Part shown: piece by piece, positions 44,586 to 53,009 of the stretch | How positions within the stretch are numbered: the first letter of the stretch is position 1 | How the letters are laid out: the number at the start of each line of letters is the position of its first letter | Origin: Amycolatopsis australiensis | GTDB lineage: Bacteria; Actinomycetota; Actinomycetes; Mycobacteriales; Pseudonocardiaceae | Assembly: GCF_900119165.1 (NCBI RefSeq) | Contig: NZ_FPJG01000006.1 | Location: 6,510,001 to 6,574,000 of the forward strand | Length of the DNA: 64,000 nucleotides | Direction of reading: 5' to 3' | Program-made: the position numbers and the translations under genes | Notes under the pieces: model-generated | Database searches by the model: none | What the model was told of the DNA's origin: nothing | What the model saw: only the letters and a program-made list of their open reading frames with translations

Positions 44586-45236
44586 TCAGCCTTTCCTATG
44601 CCATTCAATGCCCAAACCAGCTGTATCGCCGAGCGCTTCGCCGACCACGCTCCATGCCAGCCTCATGTTCCGTGGACCGGCAGGCGCACGCGATGTGTCA
44701 CGGAGGCGGGCTGCTGCTCTGTCGATGAGCGCGTGGTCGGCGATCATGCGGCCGATGATGAGTGCCTGCGCGGCGCGCACTGACGGTTCGCCGTAAACCG
44801 GTCCCCATCGCAGCCCTTCCCGCAGGGGCTCGAGGTCCGGATCCAACAGGACATCCGCCAGCTCCGCCGGGCCGGCCGGGAAACTGGGAACCGGTTCCTC
44901 CAGGTCGGCCAGCAGCTCGCCGGGCAAGTCGTCACCGTCCTGGGGCCACGCATAGCAGCCGGCTCCGCGCCGGACCTCCGGAAGGCTGTAGAACAACGAG
45001 AGCGGAACGCTCAGGTTCGGCGCGCCGGGGACGTCGACGGCGACGTGGACCGCCAACGCCTTGTCGCCGTCGAGCCATCGTGCGTTGGGGTCCAGCTCGA
45101 ACGTCATCTCTCGGTGCAGCGTGTCTTCTTTGACCAGACGATTGGCGTCGGGTTTGTAGCCGAGGTCACCCAGCCGGTGTTCGGCCAGCCAGCGGGCGAT
45201 GCTGCGGGTCGTCCACTCCTTCGGGTTCGCGGCCAC
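44586..45236 (-). CDS. Hypothetical protein
   Basis: A 216-residue soluble protein with good actinomycete codon use and no family I recognise. It begins VAANPKEWTTRSIARWLAEH, contains LDGDKALAVHVAVDVPGAPN and ends in a helical part (RAAQALIIGRMIADHALIDR, LAWSVVGEALGDTAGLGIEW). The first 50 residues look like a small helical domain and the centre is beta-rich. GAGAGGAC lies 9 bases before GTG 45236. It is not in an evident operon. Confidence 0.7.
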   Translation of the reverse strand: MAANPKEWTTRSIARWLAEHRLGDLGYKPDANRLVKEDTLHREMTFELDPNARWLDGDKALAVHVAVDVPGAPNLSVPLSLFYSLPEVRRGAGCYAWPQDGDDLPGELLADLEEPVPSFPAGPAELADVLLDPDLEPLREGLRWGPVYGEPSVRAAQALIIGRMIADHALIDRAAARLRDTSRAPAGPRNMRLAWSVVGEALGDTAGLGIEWHRKG

Positions 45237-45272
45237 GTCGGCTGTGTCCTCTCGTCCTACCTGATGCGCAGG

Positions 45273-46720
45273 CTACTGTGCCGCCGGAACGTGAAGTGGC
45301 CGTGCTGGTTCACCCGATAGGTCCAGCGCCACGACCGCCAGAGGGTTTTTTCCGCGCGCGGCTAACTCGTCGACGCAGTGGTGCAGAACGTCCCGCCCCC
45401 GGCCGAGCTCTCCGGCCAGTGCGGTGGACATGCCGTAGTTGTACTGGGCCCACAGCTGGCCGCCGAGGTCGCCCTCGCCGCGGTGCAGAGCGGCCGATTC
45501 TTCGAACAGTGTGGCCGCTTCGGGCATGCGGTTGCCGATCAGCGCGTCGTAGCCGCGGACGAGCAGGGTGTAGGCCCGCGCCGACACGTCGTTGGTTGCA
45601 TCGGCCGCTGCGGTGGCCTCGGCGACCGTCTGCTCGTAGGCCGGCCGGTCGCCGTGGATTTGCGCCAGGAACGCGTAGGTCCACAGGTCGCTGCGCGCGC
45701 TCCGGCACATGCGGCGGTGCGGCGTCGAGCAGCTTGCGCAGGTGCAGACGGCCCTCGGCAGTGATCCCGCGGATGAGACAGAGCTTCATGCACTGCGCCG
45801 CGATGCGCAATCCGGCGACGGCGTCGTCCGGGTCTTCGGCGCAGAAGCCCAGCACAGCCCGCAGGTTGGCGTGCTCACGGCGCAGCCGGGCGCTCCAGGC
45901 CAGTTGGTCGGGTCCGATCCATGAACGACAGTAGCGGCCGGTCAGCTGCAGGCACCAGTCGCGGTGACGTCGGCGTAGCCGCGGCAGCTCGCCTGCGGCG
46001 ACCAGCTTCTCCTCGCCGAACTGGCGCAACGTCTCCAGCAGCCGGTACCGCACCATCCAGTGTTGCTCGACCCGCAGCAGCACCGACTTGTCCAGCAGCC
46101 CGTCGAGGACGTCGAGGACCTCGGCCGGCTCGAGCCCGTCCCCGGCGCAGACTCTTCGGCTGCGCCGAGGTCGAAGTCATGAGCAAACACTGACAGCCGA
46201 GCCCACAGCAACTGCTCGGCGGGCGTGCACAGCCGGTAGCTCCAGTCGGTCAGCGCGCGCAGCGTCTCGTGCCGGTTGGGGCCCACCTGCGGACCGCCCG
46301 CGGTCAGCAGCGTGAACTGCTCGTCCAGTCGATCGGCGATCTCGCCGGCGGGCAGTACGCGCAGTCGCACCGCGGCCAGCTCGATCGCCAGCGGCAGTCC
46401 CTCCAGAGAGCGGCAGAGCCGGACGGCGTCGCCGATGTTGTCCTCGCTGATTTCGACCGGATGCGCGCACACCGCGACCAGGTGTTCACAGTTGTCCAGC
46501 ACGAGCAGCGTGCGACGGGCCCGCAGGCCCTCGACCAGCACCTCCATCGGCGGCCGCGCCGAGCGGTCCACCAGATCCAGCTCTTCGGCGAAGGTGCCGG
46601 CCAGCAGGTCCGGGTCCTGCAGTTCGGCGAGGGAGACGAACACCACGCCATCGGCCCGTGCGGCCGGCATTCGCGCGTTGTGTTACCCCGCGCGCGCCGC
46701 CCTGTCACGATCCAGTGAAC
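45273..46720 (-). pseudogene. LuxR/AfsR-type ATPase-TPR regulator, decayed
   Basis: Minus-strand frames give GVVFVSLAELQDPDLLAGTF, RTLLVLDNCEHLVAVCAH (Walker B of NB-ARC/LuxR ATPases), LCRSLEGLPLAIELAAVRLR, LTDWSYRLCTPAEQLLWARL, then RYRLLETLRQFGEEKLVAAG, then TPR-like repeats (AYEQTVAEATAAADATNDVS, AATLFEESAALHRGEGDLGG). About 50 residues are missing between the Walker B block and LCRSLEG, the P-loop is absent and frames change near 46,075 and 45,715. It was a large regulator of the family that controls secondary metabolism or stress. Confidence 0.7.
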
Positions 46721-46725
46721 GGTCC

Positions 46726-46744
46726 CCGCACTCACGTCACAGAC
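46726..46744 (-). promoter_or_regulatory. 19-bp element copy C (read on minus: GTCTGTGACGTGAGTGCGG)
   Basis: One of four copies of a shared element. Its centre is 28 bases from a possible -10 hexamer GAGACT (46763-46768) of the plus-strand unit that starts at 46,774 or 46,804. Holds the TGTGA half-site. See the regulon finding. Confidence 0.6.
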
Positions 46745-46803
46745 TTTCGCGTCCCGGATGGCGAGACTCGGCCGTGAAGCACACGACGCCGAAGGGACAC
46801 ACG

Positions 46804-47178
46804 GTGATCACCCAACGAATCGACCCCGTGCCCGATCCGTGGTTCGGCCAGCGCGTGTGGGCGCTGACCGCGGGCCTGCGGCGGCGCGGCCTGGCCGGGA
46901 CCGGCACGATGCTGGTCGTGACGTGCGAGGCGCACGATGCCGACCGCGCGGTCGCGACTTCGGCCGCCGAGCGGACCGGCCTGCGCGTGACGCAGCTGGA
47001 CCCGGCCTCCGCAGAACTCGTCACCGCGCTCGAAACCCGGCCCACCGTCGTGCTGGCCTGCCGGGAAGGCAGCGCCCGGGTGGCCGCGACACGGGTGCCG
47101 TGCCGCATCTTCGGTGACCATCCGGGGATGGCGTGGTGGCGCCTGCTGGAACTGGCGCACGCGGACGGTGCCGCATGA
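46804..47178 (+). CDS. Unknown protein coupled to flavin reductase
   Basis: A 124-residue soluble protein; family not recognised. It reads RIDPVPDPWFGQRVWALTAG, GTMLVVTCEAHDADRAVATS, VTQLDPASAELVTALETRPT and ends MAWWRLLELAHADGAA. The strand-helix alternation suggests a small alpha/beta (Rossmann-like) fold. GTG 46804 has GAAGGGAC upstream; GTG 46774 is an alternative that would fit a leaderless transcript, because a -10-like GAGACT ends 5 bases before it. Its stop overlaps the flavin reductase start (ATGA), so the two are coupled. Confidence 0.7.
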   Translation: MITQRIDPVPDPWFGQRVWALTAGLRRRGLAGTGTMLVVTCEAHDADRAVATSAAERTGLRVTQLDPASAELVTALETRPTVVLACREGSARVAATRVPCRIFGDHPGMAWWRLLELAHADGAA

Positions 47179-47681
47179 CCTCGGTGCCGGACCTGCAGGC
47201 CGTCGAGCACCTCGGCGACCGGGAACTGCGCTCGGCGTTCGGGAGCTTCCCGACCGGCGTGACCGCGTTGTGCGCGCTCGGCGAGAACGGCCCGGACGGA
47301 ATGGTGGCCAGCGCGTTCACCGCCGCGTCACTGGCGCCTCCGCTGGTGACGGTGTGCGTGCAGCGGACGTCCGCGACATGGCCGCGGTTGCGCCGGCAGC
47401 CGCACCTCGGGGTGAGCATCCTCGCGGCCGGGCAGGAGGCGGCGTGCCGCTCGTTGTCGGCCAGGACCGGCGAGCGGTTCGCCGGCGTGGCCTGGGAAGC
47501 GGCCGGCTCCGGCGCGGTGTTCGTGACCGGCGCGGTGTCCTGGCTCGACTGCGTCGTGCACGACGAGCTGCCGGCCGGCGACCACGTCATCGTCGTCCTG
47601 CGGATCCGGCGGCTCCTGGCGACGCGGGACCGGCTGCCGCTGGTGTTCCACGCGAGCCGGTTCCGCGCCCTGGCCGGATAA
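47175..47681 (+). CDS. Flavin reductase (HpaC/two-component monooxygenase reductase)
   Basis: A 168-residue flavin reductase-like domain protein that supplies reduced FMN/FAD to a partner monooxygenase. LRSAFGSFPTGVTALCALGE is the conserved opening, GMVASAFTAASLAPPLVTVC gives the SxxFxxxSxxPP block, LGVSILAAGQEAACRSLSAR and LDCVVHDELPAGDHVIVVLR complete the flavin site. A luciferase-like monooxygenase lies at 54,390 in the same putative regulon and lacks its own reductase, so this is the probable partner. A strong bidirectional hairpin follows. Confidence 0.9.
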   Translation: MTSVPDLQAVEHLGDRELRSAFGSFPTGVTALCALGENGPDGMVASAFTAASLAPPLVTVCVQRTSATWPRLRRQPHLGVSILAAGQEAACRSLSARTGERFAGVAWEAAGSGAVFVTGAVSWLDCVVHDELPAGDHVIVVLRIRRLLATRDRLPLVFHASRFRALAG

Positions 47682-47684
47682 GCC

Positions 47685-47716
47685 CCGGGGTGCCGCGGGC
47701 GGCCGCGGCACCCCGG
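47685..47716. terminator. Bidirectional terminator hairpin, 14-bp stem
   Basis: Arms 47685-47698 (CCGGGGTGCCGCGG) and 47703-47716 pair perfectly around a 4-base loop. It sits between the convergent flavin reductase (ends 47681) and SMP-30 gene (ends 47726), exactly where both transcripts should stop. Confidence 0.8.
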
Positions 47717-47725
47717 ACATGGCGC

Positions 47726-48577
47726 TCAGGGCGAGCCGCCGGCCCGCACGGCCACCCGGCAGACCTCCACCCGGGCGAGCTTCCGGCCCGAGACGATGTC
47801 CTCGTGCGCGCCGGCATAGGTCAGGCCGAAGAAGGTGCGCCCGTCAGCCCCGCCCAGCGCACAGGCCACGGCCCGCCGGCCGGGCACCGGGATCACGTCG
47901 AGCACCTCTCCGCCCTCGCCGACCCGGACGAACTCGTCGGTCATGAACGACGAAACCCACACCGCGCCGGACGCGTCGAGGCAGATGCCGTCCGGCGTCC
48001 GCTCGCCGAGCGCCGCCCACACTCGGCGGCCGGACAGCGTGCCGTCGGCCGCGCGGGTGAAGGCGGTCAGCCGGTTGCCGAACGTCTCGGCGACGATGAG
48101 CGTGCCGCCGTCGGGCGTGATGACCGCGCCGTTCGGGAACTCCAGGCCGTCGGCGACGACCTCGAACCGGCCGCCCGGCCGGACCAGGAACAGTTCGGCG
48201 GGCTTGAAGTCGGCGCCGTTCACGATGTCGTACCCGACCGTGCCGACGTAGATGTTCCCGGCCCGGTCGGCCACGGTGTCGTTGAGGTCGTGGGGAACCG
48301 TCTCCGACAAGTCGGCGTACTCCGCGACGACGCCGTCCGCCGTCACCGACAGCAGCCGCCGGTCGGCCATGGAAACGACCACCACGGTGCCGTCCGGAAG
48401 CACGCTGATCCCCGACGGCCGCTGCGGGAAATCCGCGACCTTGGTGCGCTCGCCCGATTCCGCCAGCGCGTGCACGGCGTGCCCCCACTGGTCCGACAGC
48501 CACAGCTGGCCGTCGTGCCAGCGCGGCCCTTCGAGGAACACGAAGTCGTCGGAAAGGGTCTCCAGCCGGTATTCCAT
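47726..48577 (-). CDS. SMP-30/gluconolactonase-family lactonase
   Basis: A 283-residue six-bladed beta-propeller of the SMP-30/regucalcin/gluconolactonase family, metal-dependent lactone hydrolases. FLEGPRWHDGQLWLSD carries the metal-binding Glu near the N-terminus, HDLNDTVADRAGNIYVGTVG and LEFPNGAVITPDGGTLIVAE contain the central Asn ligands, and RTPDGICLDASGAVWVS the Asp. No signal peptide, so cytoplasmic. GAGGAGCGAT precedes ATG 48577. Last gene of the eight-gene operon that begins at 56,397. Opening a lactone formed by the monooxygenase would fit. Confidence 0.9.
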   Translation of the reverse strand: MEYRLETLSDDFVFLEGPRWHDGQLWLSDQWGHAVHALAESGERTKVADFPQRPSGISVLPDGTVVVVSMADRRLLSVTADGVVAEYADLSETVPHDLNDTVADRAGNIYVGTVGYDIVNGADFKPAELFLVRPGGRFEVVADGLEFPNGAVITPDGGTLIVAETFGNRLTAFTRAADGTLSGRRVWAALGERTPDGICLDASGAVWVSSFMTDEFVRVGEGGEVLDVIPVPGRRAVACALGGADGRTFFGLTYAGAHEDIVSGRKLARVEVCRVAVRAGGSP

Positions 48578-48585
48578 ATCGCTCC

Positions 48586-50202
48586 TCACCCGCGAATGCG
48601 CATGGCCTCGCCGGACCATTCCCGCTCGCGTAGTTCGTGCTTGCGTACCTTGCCCGTCGACGTCTTCGGCAGTTCGGCGACGATTTCGACCTCGCGCGGC
48701 GCCTTGTAGCGGGCGATCCGCTCCCGCACGTGCGCGAGAACGCCGGCCTCCGTGGGGTTTCGCCCCGGCCGCGGGACGACGAACGCCTTCGGCCGCTCGC
48801 CCCACCGGTCGTCCGGGACGCCGACCACGGCCACCTCGAGGACGTCGGGGTGCGCGGCGACGGCGTGCTCGACCTCGACGGTCGAGATGTTCTCGCCGCC
48901 GGAGATGATCACGTCCTTCGCCCGGTCGCGCAGCTCGACGTAGCCGTCCGGGTGCAGGACGCCCAGGTCGCCGGAGTGGAACCAGCCGCCCGCGAACGCG
49001 GCCGCGGTGGCTTCCGGGTCCCGGTGGTACCCGTGCATGACGGTGTTGCCGCGCATCACGATTTCGCCCATCGTCCGCCCGTCGCGGGGGACGTCGCGCA
49101 TGTCCCGGTCGACGACGCGGATGCCGTCCGACGGCAGCATCCCGACGCCCTGCCGGGCTCGCAGCGCCGCCCGCTCGCCGGCCTCCAGCCCTTCCCACGC
49201 CCGCTGGTGGACGTTCACCGCGTACGGGCCGTAGGTTTCGGTGAGCCCGTACACGTGGACGATCGAGAAGCCCATCCGCTCGGCCTCGGCGAGGGTCGTC
49301 GGGCTGGGCGGCGCACCCGCCGTCGTGACGACCAGCGGCCGGTCGAGCCGGTGCGCCCGCGGCGCGTTCAGGATCGTCGTCACCACGGTCGGCGCCCCGT
49401 TCAGGTGAGTGACGTGGTGCCGGTCGATCAGGTCCCAGACCCGGTCGCCCCGCACCTCGCGCAGGCAGATCTGCGTGCCGCCCGCCGCGGCCAGTGCCCA
49501 GGGCGTGCACCAGCCGTTGCAGTGGAACATCGGCAACGTCCACAGGTAGACGCTGTCCGCGTCGAAGGCGGAGTGGAAGATCTGCCCGAAGGAGTTCAGG
49601 TACGCGCCGCGATGGGTGTAGATCACGCCCTTGGGCCGGCCGGTCGTGCCGGAGGTGTAGTTGATCGCCAGGGGCGAGCGCTCGGACGTGACCGTCCACG
49701 CCAGTTCCCCGTCGTCGCGTGCCGCGCCGGCGAGCAAGTCCTCGAACGCGACCGCACCCGTGACTTCGACGCCGACGCCGGGCTGGGCCGGGTCGGCCGC
49801 GACGGCGATCGTGCGGACTGTCTCCAGCGTCCGGGCGACCGGCGCCACGCTGCCGGCGTACTCCGCGTCGAGGACCACCAGGGTGGCGCCCGAATGGTCG
49901 AGGATGTACCGGACCTCTTCAGGCGCGAGCCGCGTGTTGATCGCGACCAGCACGGCCCCGGCCAGCGGCACGGCGAACTGCGCGGCGAGCATTTCCGGCA
50001 CGTTCGGCATCAGATAGGCGACCCGGTCGCCGGGGCGTACGCCGGCCGCCCGCAGCATGCGGGCGCGCTGTTCGACCTTCGCGGCGAATTCCCGGTAGGT
50101 CCAAACGTCTTCGCCGTACACGACAGCCGGTTTGCCGGGGTGGACGTTCGCTGACCGGTGCAGGAACGAAAGCGGCGTCAACGGGCTGATCGAGGTTTCC
50201 AC
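48586..50202 (-). CDS. Acyl-CoA synthetase (AMP-binding, medium-chain type)
   Basis: A 538-residue ANL-superfamily acyl-CoA ligase. Adenylation motifs: INYTSGTTGRPKGVIYTHRG (A3), HVYGLTETYGPYAVN (A5), GGWFHSGDLGVLHPDGYVEL (A7) and RAKDVIISGGENISTVEVEH (A8), and the catalytic Lys in LPKTSTGKVRKHEL (A10). It activates a carboxylic acid to its CoA ester with ATP. This subgroup (LLINYTSGTTG, MFHCNGWCTPWA) acts on medium-chain or aryl acids. GTG 50202 has GAAGGGAATC upstream. In context its substrate would be the ring-opened hydroxyacid. Confidence 0.93.
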   Translation of the reverse strand: METSISPLTPLSFLHRSANVHPGKPAVVYGEDVWTYREFAAKVEQRARMLRAAGVRPGDRVAYLMPNVPEMLAAQFAVPLAGAVLVAINTRLAPEEVRYILDHSGATLVVLDAEYAGSVAPVARTLETVRTIAVAADPAQPGVGVEVTGAVAFEDLLAGAARDDGELAWTVTSERSPLAINYTSGTTGRPKGVIYTHRGAYLNSFGQIFHSAFDADSVYLWTLPMFHCNGWCTPWALAAAGGTQICLREVRGDRVWDLIDRHHVTHLNGAPTVVTTILNAPRAHRLDRPLVVTTAGAPPSPTTLAEAERMGFSIVHVYGLTETYGPYAVNVHQRAWEGLEAGERAALRARQGVGMLPSDGIRVVDRDMRDVPRDGRTMGEIVMRGNTVMHGYHRDPEATAAAFAGGWFHSGDLGVLHPDGYVELRDRAKDVIISGGENISTVEVEHAVAAHPDVLEVAVVGVPDDRWGERPKAFVVPRPGRNPTEAGVLAHVRERIARYKAPREVEIVAELPKTSTGKVRKHELREREWSGEAMRIRG

Positions 50203-50214
50203 GTCCGATTCCCT

Positions 50215-51192
50215 TCAGTTCCCGGCGATCCGCAAGACGACCTTGCCCACCGGCTGCCCCGCCACCCGCTCCTGTGCGGCGGCCACCCGATCCAGCGGAT
50301 AGGCGAGCACCGGCAACGCGGACAGGGCGCCGGCCGCCAGCGCCGCGGAGGTCCAGCGGACCGCGTCGGACAGCTGACCGGCCGACAGTCCGTACAGGAG
50401 GACGAAGGCGAGCGTGATGTTCGCCTGCATGAATTCGCCGACCGGCAAGGAAAGCTGCCCCGCCGCGGCGTAGGTGGCGATCGTGCCGCCGGGCCGGAGG
50501 ACGGCCATGTCGAGGGCCAGGTTCGCGCCGAAGGCGACCTCGACCACGCGGTCGACCGGACCGGCGAAGTCACGGATGCGCTCGGCGACGTCCCCGTCGG
50601 TGTAGCGGACGACCAGGTCGGCGCCCGCCCGTTCCGCGAGCGTGCGCTTGTCGTCGGAACTCACCGTCGCCACCACGCGGGCGCCGGCGTGCTTGGCCAG
50701 CTCGATCGCGTAGTGCCCGACCGCTCCGGCGCCGCCGGCGACGAGGACCGTCCGCCCTTTGACCGCGTCCGGGTCGCCACCGAGGCAGTGCGCGGCGGTG
50801 AGCGCGGGCACGCCCAGACAGGCGCCCAGGTCGTCGGACGCGTGGCCGGGCAACGGAACCACCCGCGCGGCGGGCACGATCGCGTACTCGGCCGCGGTGC
50901 CGTACCGGTTGCCGAACGCTGCCAGGTACAGCCACACCCGTTGCCCCGCCGTGAGCCCCGTGACGCCGCTGCCCACCGCGTCCACCACGCCGGCGCCGTC
51001 GTGGTGCGGGACCTGGAACCCGTCCGGCATCCGGCCGGTGAGCCCGGCGCGCGTCTTCCAGTCCGTGGGGTTGATCCCCGAGGTGACCATCCGGACCCGG
51101 ACCTCGCCCGGTCCCGGCTCCGGTCGCTCCAGCTTGACGACCTCGAGGACCTCGTCGGCGGGGCCGGGACGGCGGTAGACCGCCGCCTTCAT
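50215..51192 (-). CDS. NADPH:quinone oxidoreductase-type zinc-free MDR
   Basis: A 325-residue medium-chain dehydrogenase/reductase of the quinone oxidoreductase/crotonyl-CoA-like group: MKAAVYRRPGPADEVLEVVK, SGINPTDWKTRAG, VPHHDGAGVVDAVGSGVTGL, the Rossmann loop VLVAGGAGAVGHYAIELAKH and TVSSDDKRTLAERAGADLVV. Zinc ligands are absent. These enzymes reduce enones or enoyl compounds with NADPH. GGGGAAGCG precedes ATG 51192; 19 bases separate it from the epimerase gene upstream. Probably reduces a double bond in the substrate ring or side chain. Confidence 0.9.
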   Translation of the reverse strand: MKAAVYRRPGPADEVLEVVKLERPEPGPGEVRVRMVTSGINPTDWKTRAGLTGRMPDGFQVPHHDGAGVVDAVGSGVTGLTAGQRVWLYLAAFGNRYGTAAEYAIVPAARVVPLPGHASDDLGACLGVPALTAAHCLGGDPDAVKGRTVLVAGGAGAVGHYAIELAKHAGARVVATVSSDDKRTLAERAGADLVVRYTDGDVAERIRDFAGPVDRVVEVAFGANLALDMAVLRPGGTIATYAAAGQLSLPVGEFMQANITLAFVLLYGLSAGQLSDAVRWTSAALAAGALSALPVLAYPLDRVAAAQERVAGQPVGKVVLRIAGN

Positions 51193-51211
51193 CGCTTCCC
51201 CTGCCGCGAGG

Positions 51212-52174
51212 TCACGACCGGCGCGACTGCACCAGTTCGTGGTAGTGCCGGATCGCCCGGTCCAGGTCGAAGCGTGGCCGCCATCCCAACTCCTCCTCCA
51301 ATCGAGCGCCGTCCAGCGCCATGTAGTACGGATCCGGCATGGACATCGGGTCCGTGCCGGGTCCCACCTCGAGTGCCGCGCCGGGGATGACCCGCCGGAT
51401 CGCGGCCGCGAACTCGCGCATCGACACCGGGCGCCCGGCGGCCACGTTGTACGCCGGGTGGCGAAGCGGTTCCGGGGCCAGCGCGACGGTCGTGATGGCG
51501 TCCGCGACGTCCAGGACGTAGATGATGTCGTCCCGCTCGTCCCCACCGTGGTCCACCGTGAACGGCCGGCCCGAAGCCGGCAGCTCGATCATCGAGCTGT
51601 AGGTGTTGATCGGGCCGGCGTGCCGCTGCAGCCTGCCCGGCCCGAAGATCGTGGCGAAGCGGAGGCTGACGCAATCGAGGCCGTGGTTGCGGCCGTACCA
51701 CGCCATTACGTTCTCCGCGGCCAGCTTCGAGATGCCGTACATGCCGGTCGGGTGCAGCTCGCTGTCCTCCGCGACCGGCGCGTAGCCGGGAAAACCGCGC
51801 TCCCCGGTGGCCGGTGCGTACACCGCCTTCGAGCTCGTGTAGACCACTCGCCGCACGCCCGCGGCCACCGCCGCCGCGCAGACCGACGCCGTGCCACCGA
51901 CGTTCACCGAAATCGCCCGGTGCGGATCGCGCTCGCAGTCGACGAACGCCGCGAGGTGGATGATGCAGTCCGGCCTGAGCCGCGTCACCGTTTCGGCCAG
52001 CTGCCCGGGATCGCCGACGTCGCCGACCACGAACTCGACGTCGGCCACGACGTCCGCGATCAGCGTGGTGTCGGCCCGGTTTTCGAAGACCGCGGTCTCG
52101 TGGCCCCGGCCGACGAGGTCCCGGACCACCCACGAACCGTTGACACCCGACCCACCGGTCACCAGTACACGCAT
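51212..52174 (-). CDS. NAD-dependent epimerase/dehydratase-family (extended SDR)
   Basis: A 320-residue extended SDR. VLVTGGSGVNGSWVVRDLVG holds the TGGxGxxG cofactor loop, VVGDVGDPGQLAETV the Asp, IIHLAAFVDCERD the NAD-contact block, catalytic Thr-Ser-Ser in VVYTSSKAVYAP and Tyr/Lys in GMYGISKLAAENV. LRFATIFGPGR and DIIYVLDVADAI are typical of sugar epimerases and of related 3-beta-hydroxysteroid dehydrogenase-like enzymes. In this catabolic setting a hydroxy-acid or alicyclic alcohol dehydrogenase role is more likely than sugar epimerisation. GTAGGAGCC precedes ATG 52174. Confidence 0.88.
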   Translation of the reverse strand: MRVLVTGGSGVNGSWVVRDLVGRGHETAVFENRADTTLIADVVADVEFVVGDVGDPGQLAETVTRLRPDCIIHLAAFVDCERDPHRAISVNVGGTASVCAAAVAAGVRRVVYTSSKAVYAPATGERGFPGYAPVAEDSELHPTGMYGISKLAAENVMAWYGRNHGLDCVSLRFATIFGPGRLQRHAGPINTYSSMIELPASGRPFTVDHGGDERDDIIYVLDVADAITTVALAPEPLRHPAYNVAAGRPVSMREFAAAIRRVIPGAALEVGPGTDPMSMPDPYYMALDGARLEEELGWRPRFDLDRAIRHYHELVQSRRS

Positions 52175-52182
52175 CCGGGCTC

Positions 52183-53007
52183 CTACTGTCGTGTCTCGTC
52201 CGCCGCGAGGCGGCGGAACGACGGGACCATGGGCGCGTAGGCCGACATCCCGCCGTCGACGACCAGCACGTGCCCGTTGACGAAAGCCGACTCCGGCGAG
52301 GCCAGGAAGAGAGCGGCCAGCGCGACGTCGTCCGGCCTGCCGAGCCGGGGCGCGGACACGTGGTCGAGCATCACCTCGGTCTGCCGCGCGGAATACATCT
52401 TTTCGGTGGCGGGCGACACGATGTGCCCGGGCGCGATGACGTTGCAGCGGACGCCTTGCTTGCCGTACTCGGTGGCCAGCGTCTTGGACAGGCCGATCAC
52501 CCCCGCCTTCGCGGTCGCGTAAGCCGGGCGGCCTTCCAGGGAAAGCCACGCGGCGAGCGACGTCGCGTTGGTGATGCTGCCTCCACCGGCGCGGATCATG
52601 TGCGGCAGCGCGTGCTTCGAGGTGAGCACACAGCCCATCAGGTCCACGCCGAGCTGCCTCGACCACACCGACGGGTCGGCATCGGCGACGAAGACGTCCC
52701 GGCCGACCAGGCTTCGTTCCGACGCGTAGTTCTGCAGCACGTCGAGACCGCCGAAGCTGGCCACGGCGAACTCGACCAGGTCGGCGACCTGCGCCTCATC
52801 CGAGACGTCCGCCGCGAACGGCTCGCCCACCCCGCCGTCCTCGCGAATGCGCTCCGCTGTCTGTGCTGCCTTCGTCTCGTCGATGTCGGCGACGACCACC
52901 TTCGCGCCTTCGCGCGCGAAAAGTTCGGCTGTCACCGCCCCGATTCCCGAACCGGCACCCGTCACCAGCGCCGAGCGCCCGGTCAGCCGGCCCGTAGCCG
53001 TTCCCAT
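52183..53007 (-). CDS. SDR-family oxidoreductase with NYAS in place of NNAG
   Basis: A 274-residue classical SDR. Cofactor loop TGAGSGIGAVT, Asp in VVADIDETK for NAD, catalytic Ser in NATSLAAWLS and Tyr/Lys in YATAKAGVIGL. The usual NNAG structural motif reads NYAS (LDVLQNYASERS), a rare change at a position that shapes the active-site Asn network. The C-terminal tail (APMVPSFRRLAADETRQ) is about 15 residues longer than typical. GGAGGGAGTG precedes ATG 53007. Member of the eight-gene operon. Confidence 0.88.
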   Translation of the reverse strand: MGTATGRLTGRSALVTGAGSGIGAVTAELFAREGAKVVVADIDETKAAQTAERIREDGGVGEPFAADVSDEAQVADLVEFAVASFGGLDVLQNYASERSLVGRDVFVADADPSVWSRQLGVDLMGCVLTSKHALPHMIRAGGGSITNATSLAAWLSLEGRPAYATAKAGVIGLSKTLATEYGKQGVRCNVIAPGHIVSPATEKMYSARQTEVMLDHVSAPRLGRPDDVALAALFLASPESAFVNGHVLVVDGGMSAYAPMVPSFRRLAADETRQ

Positions 53008-53009
53008 GC

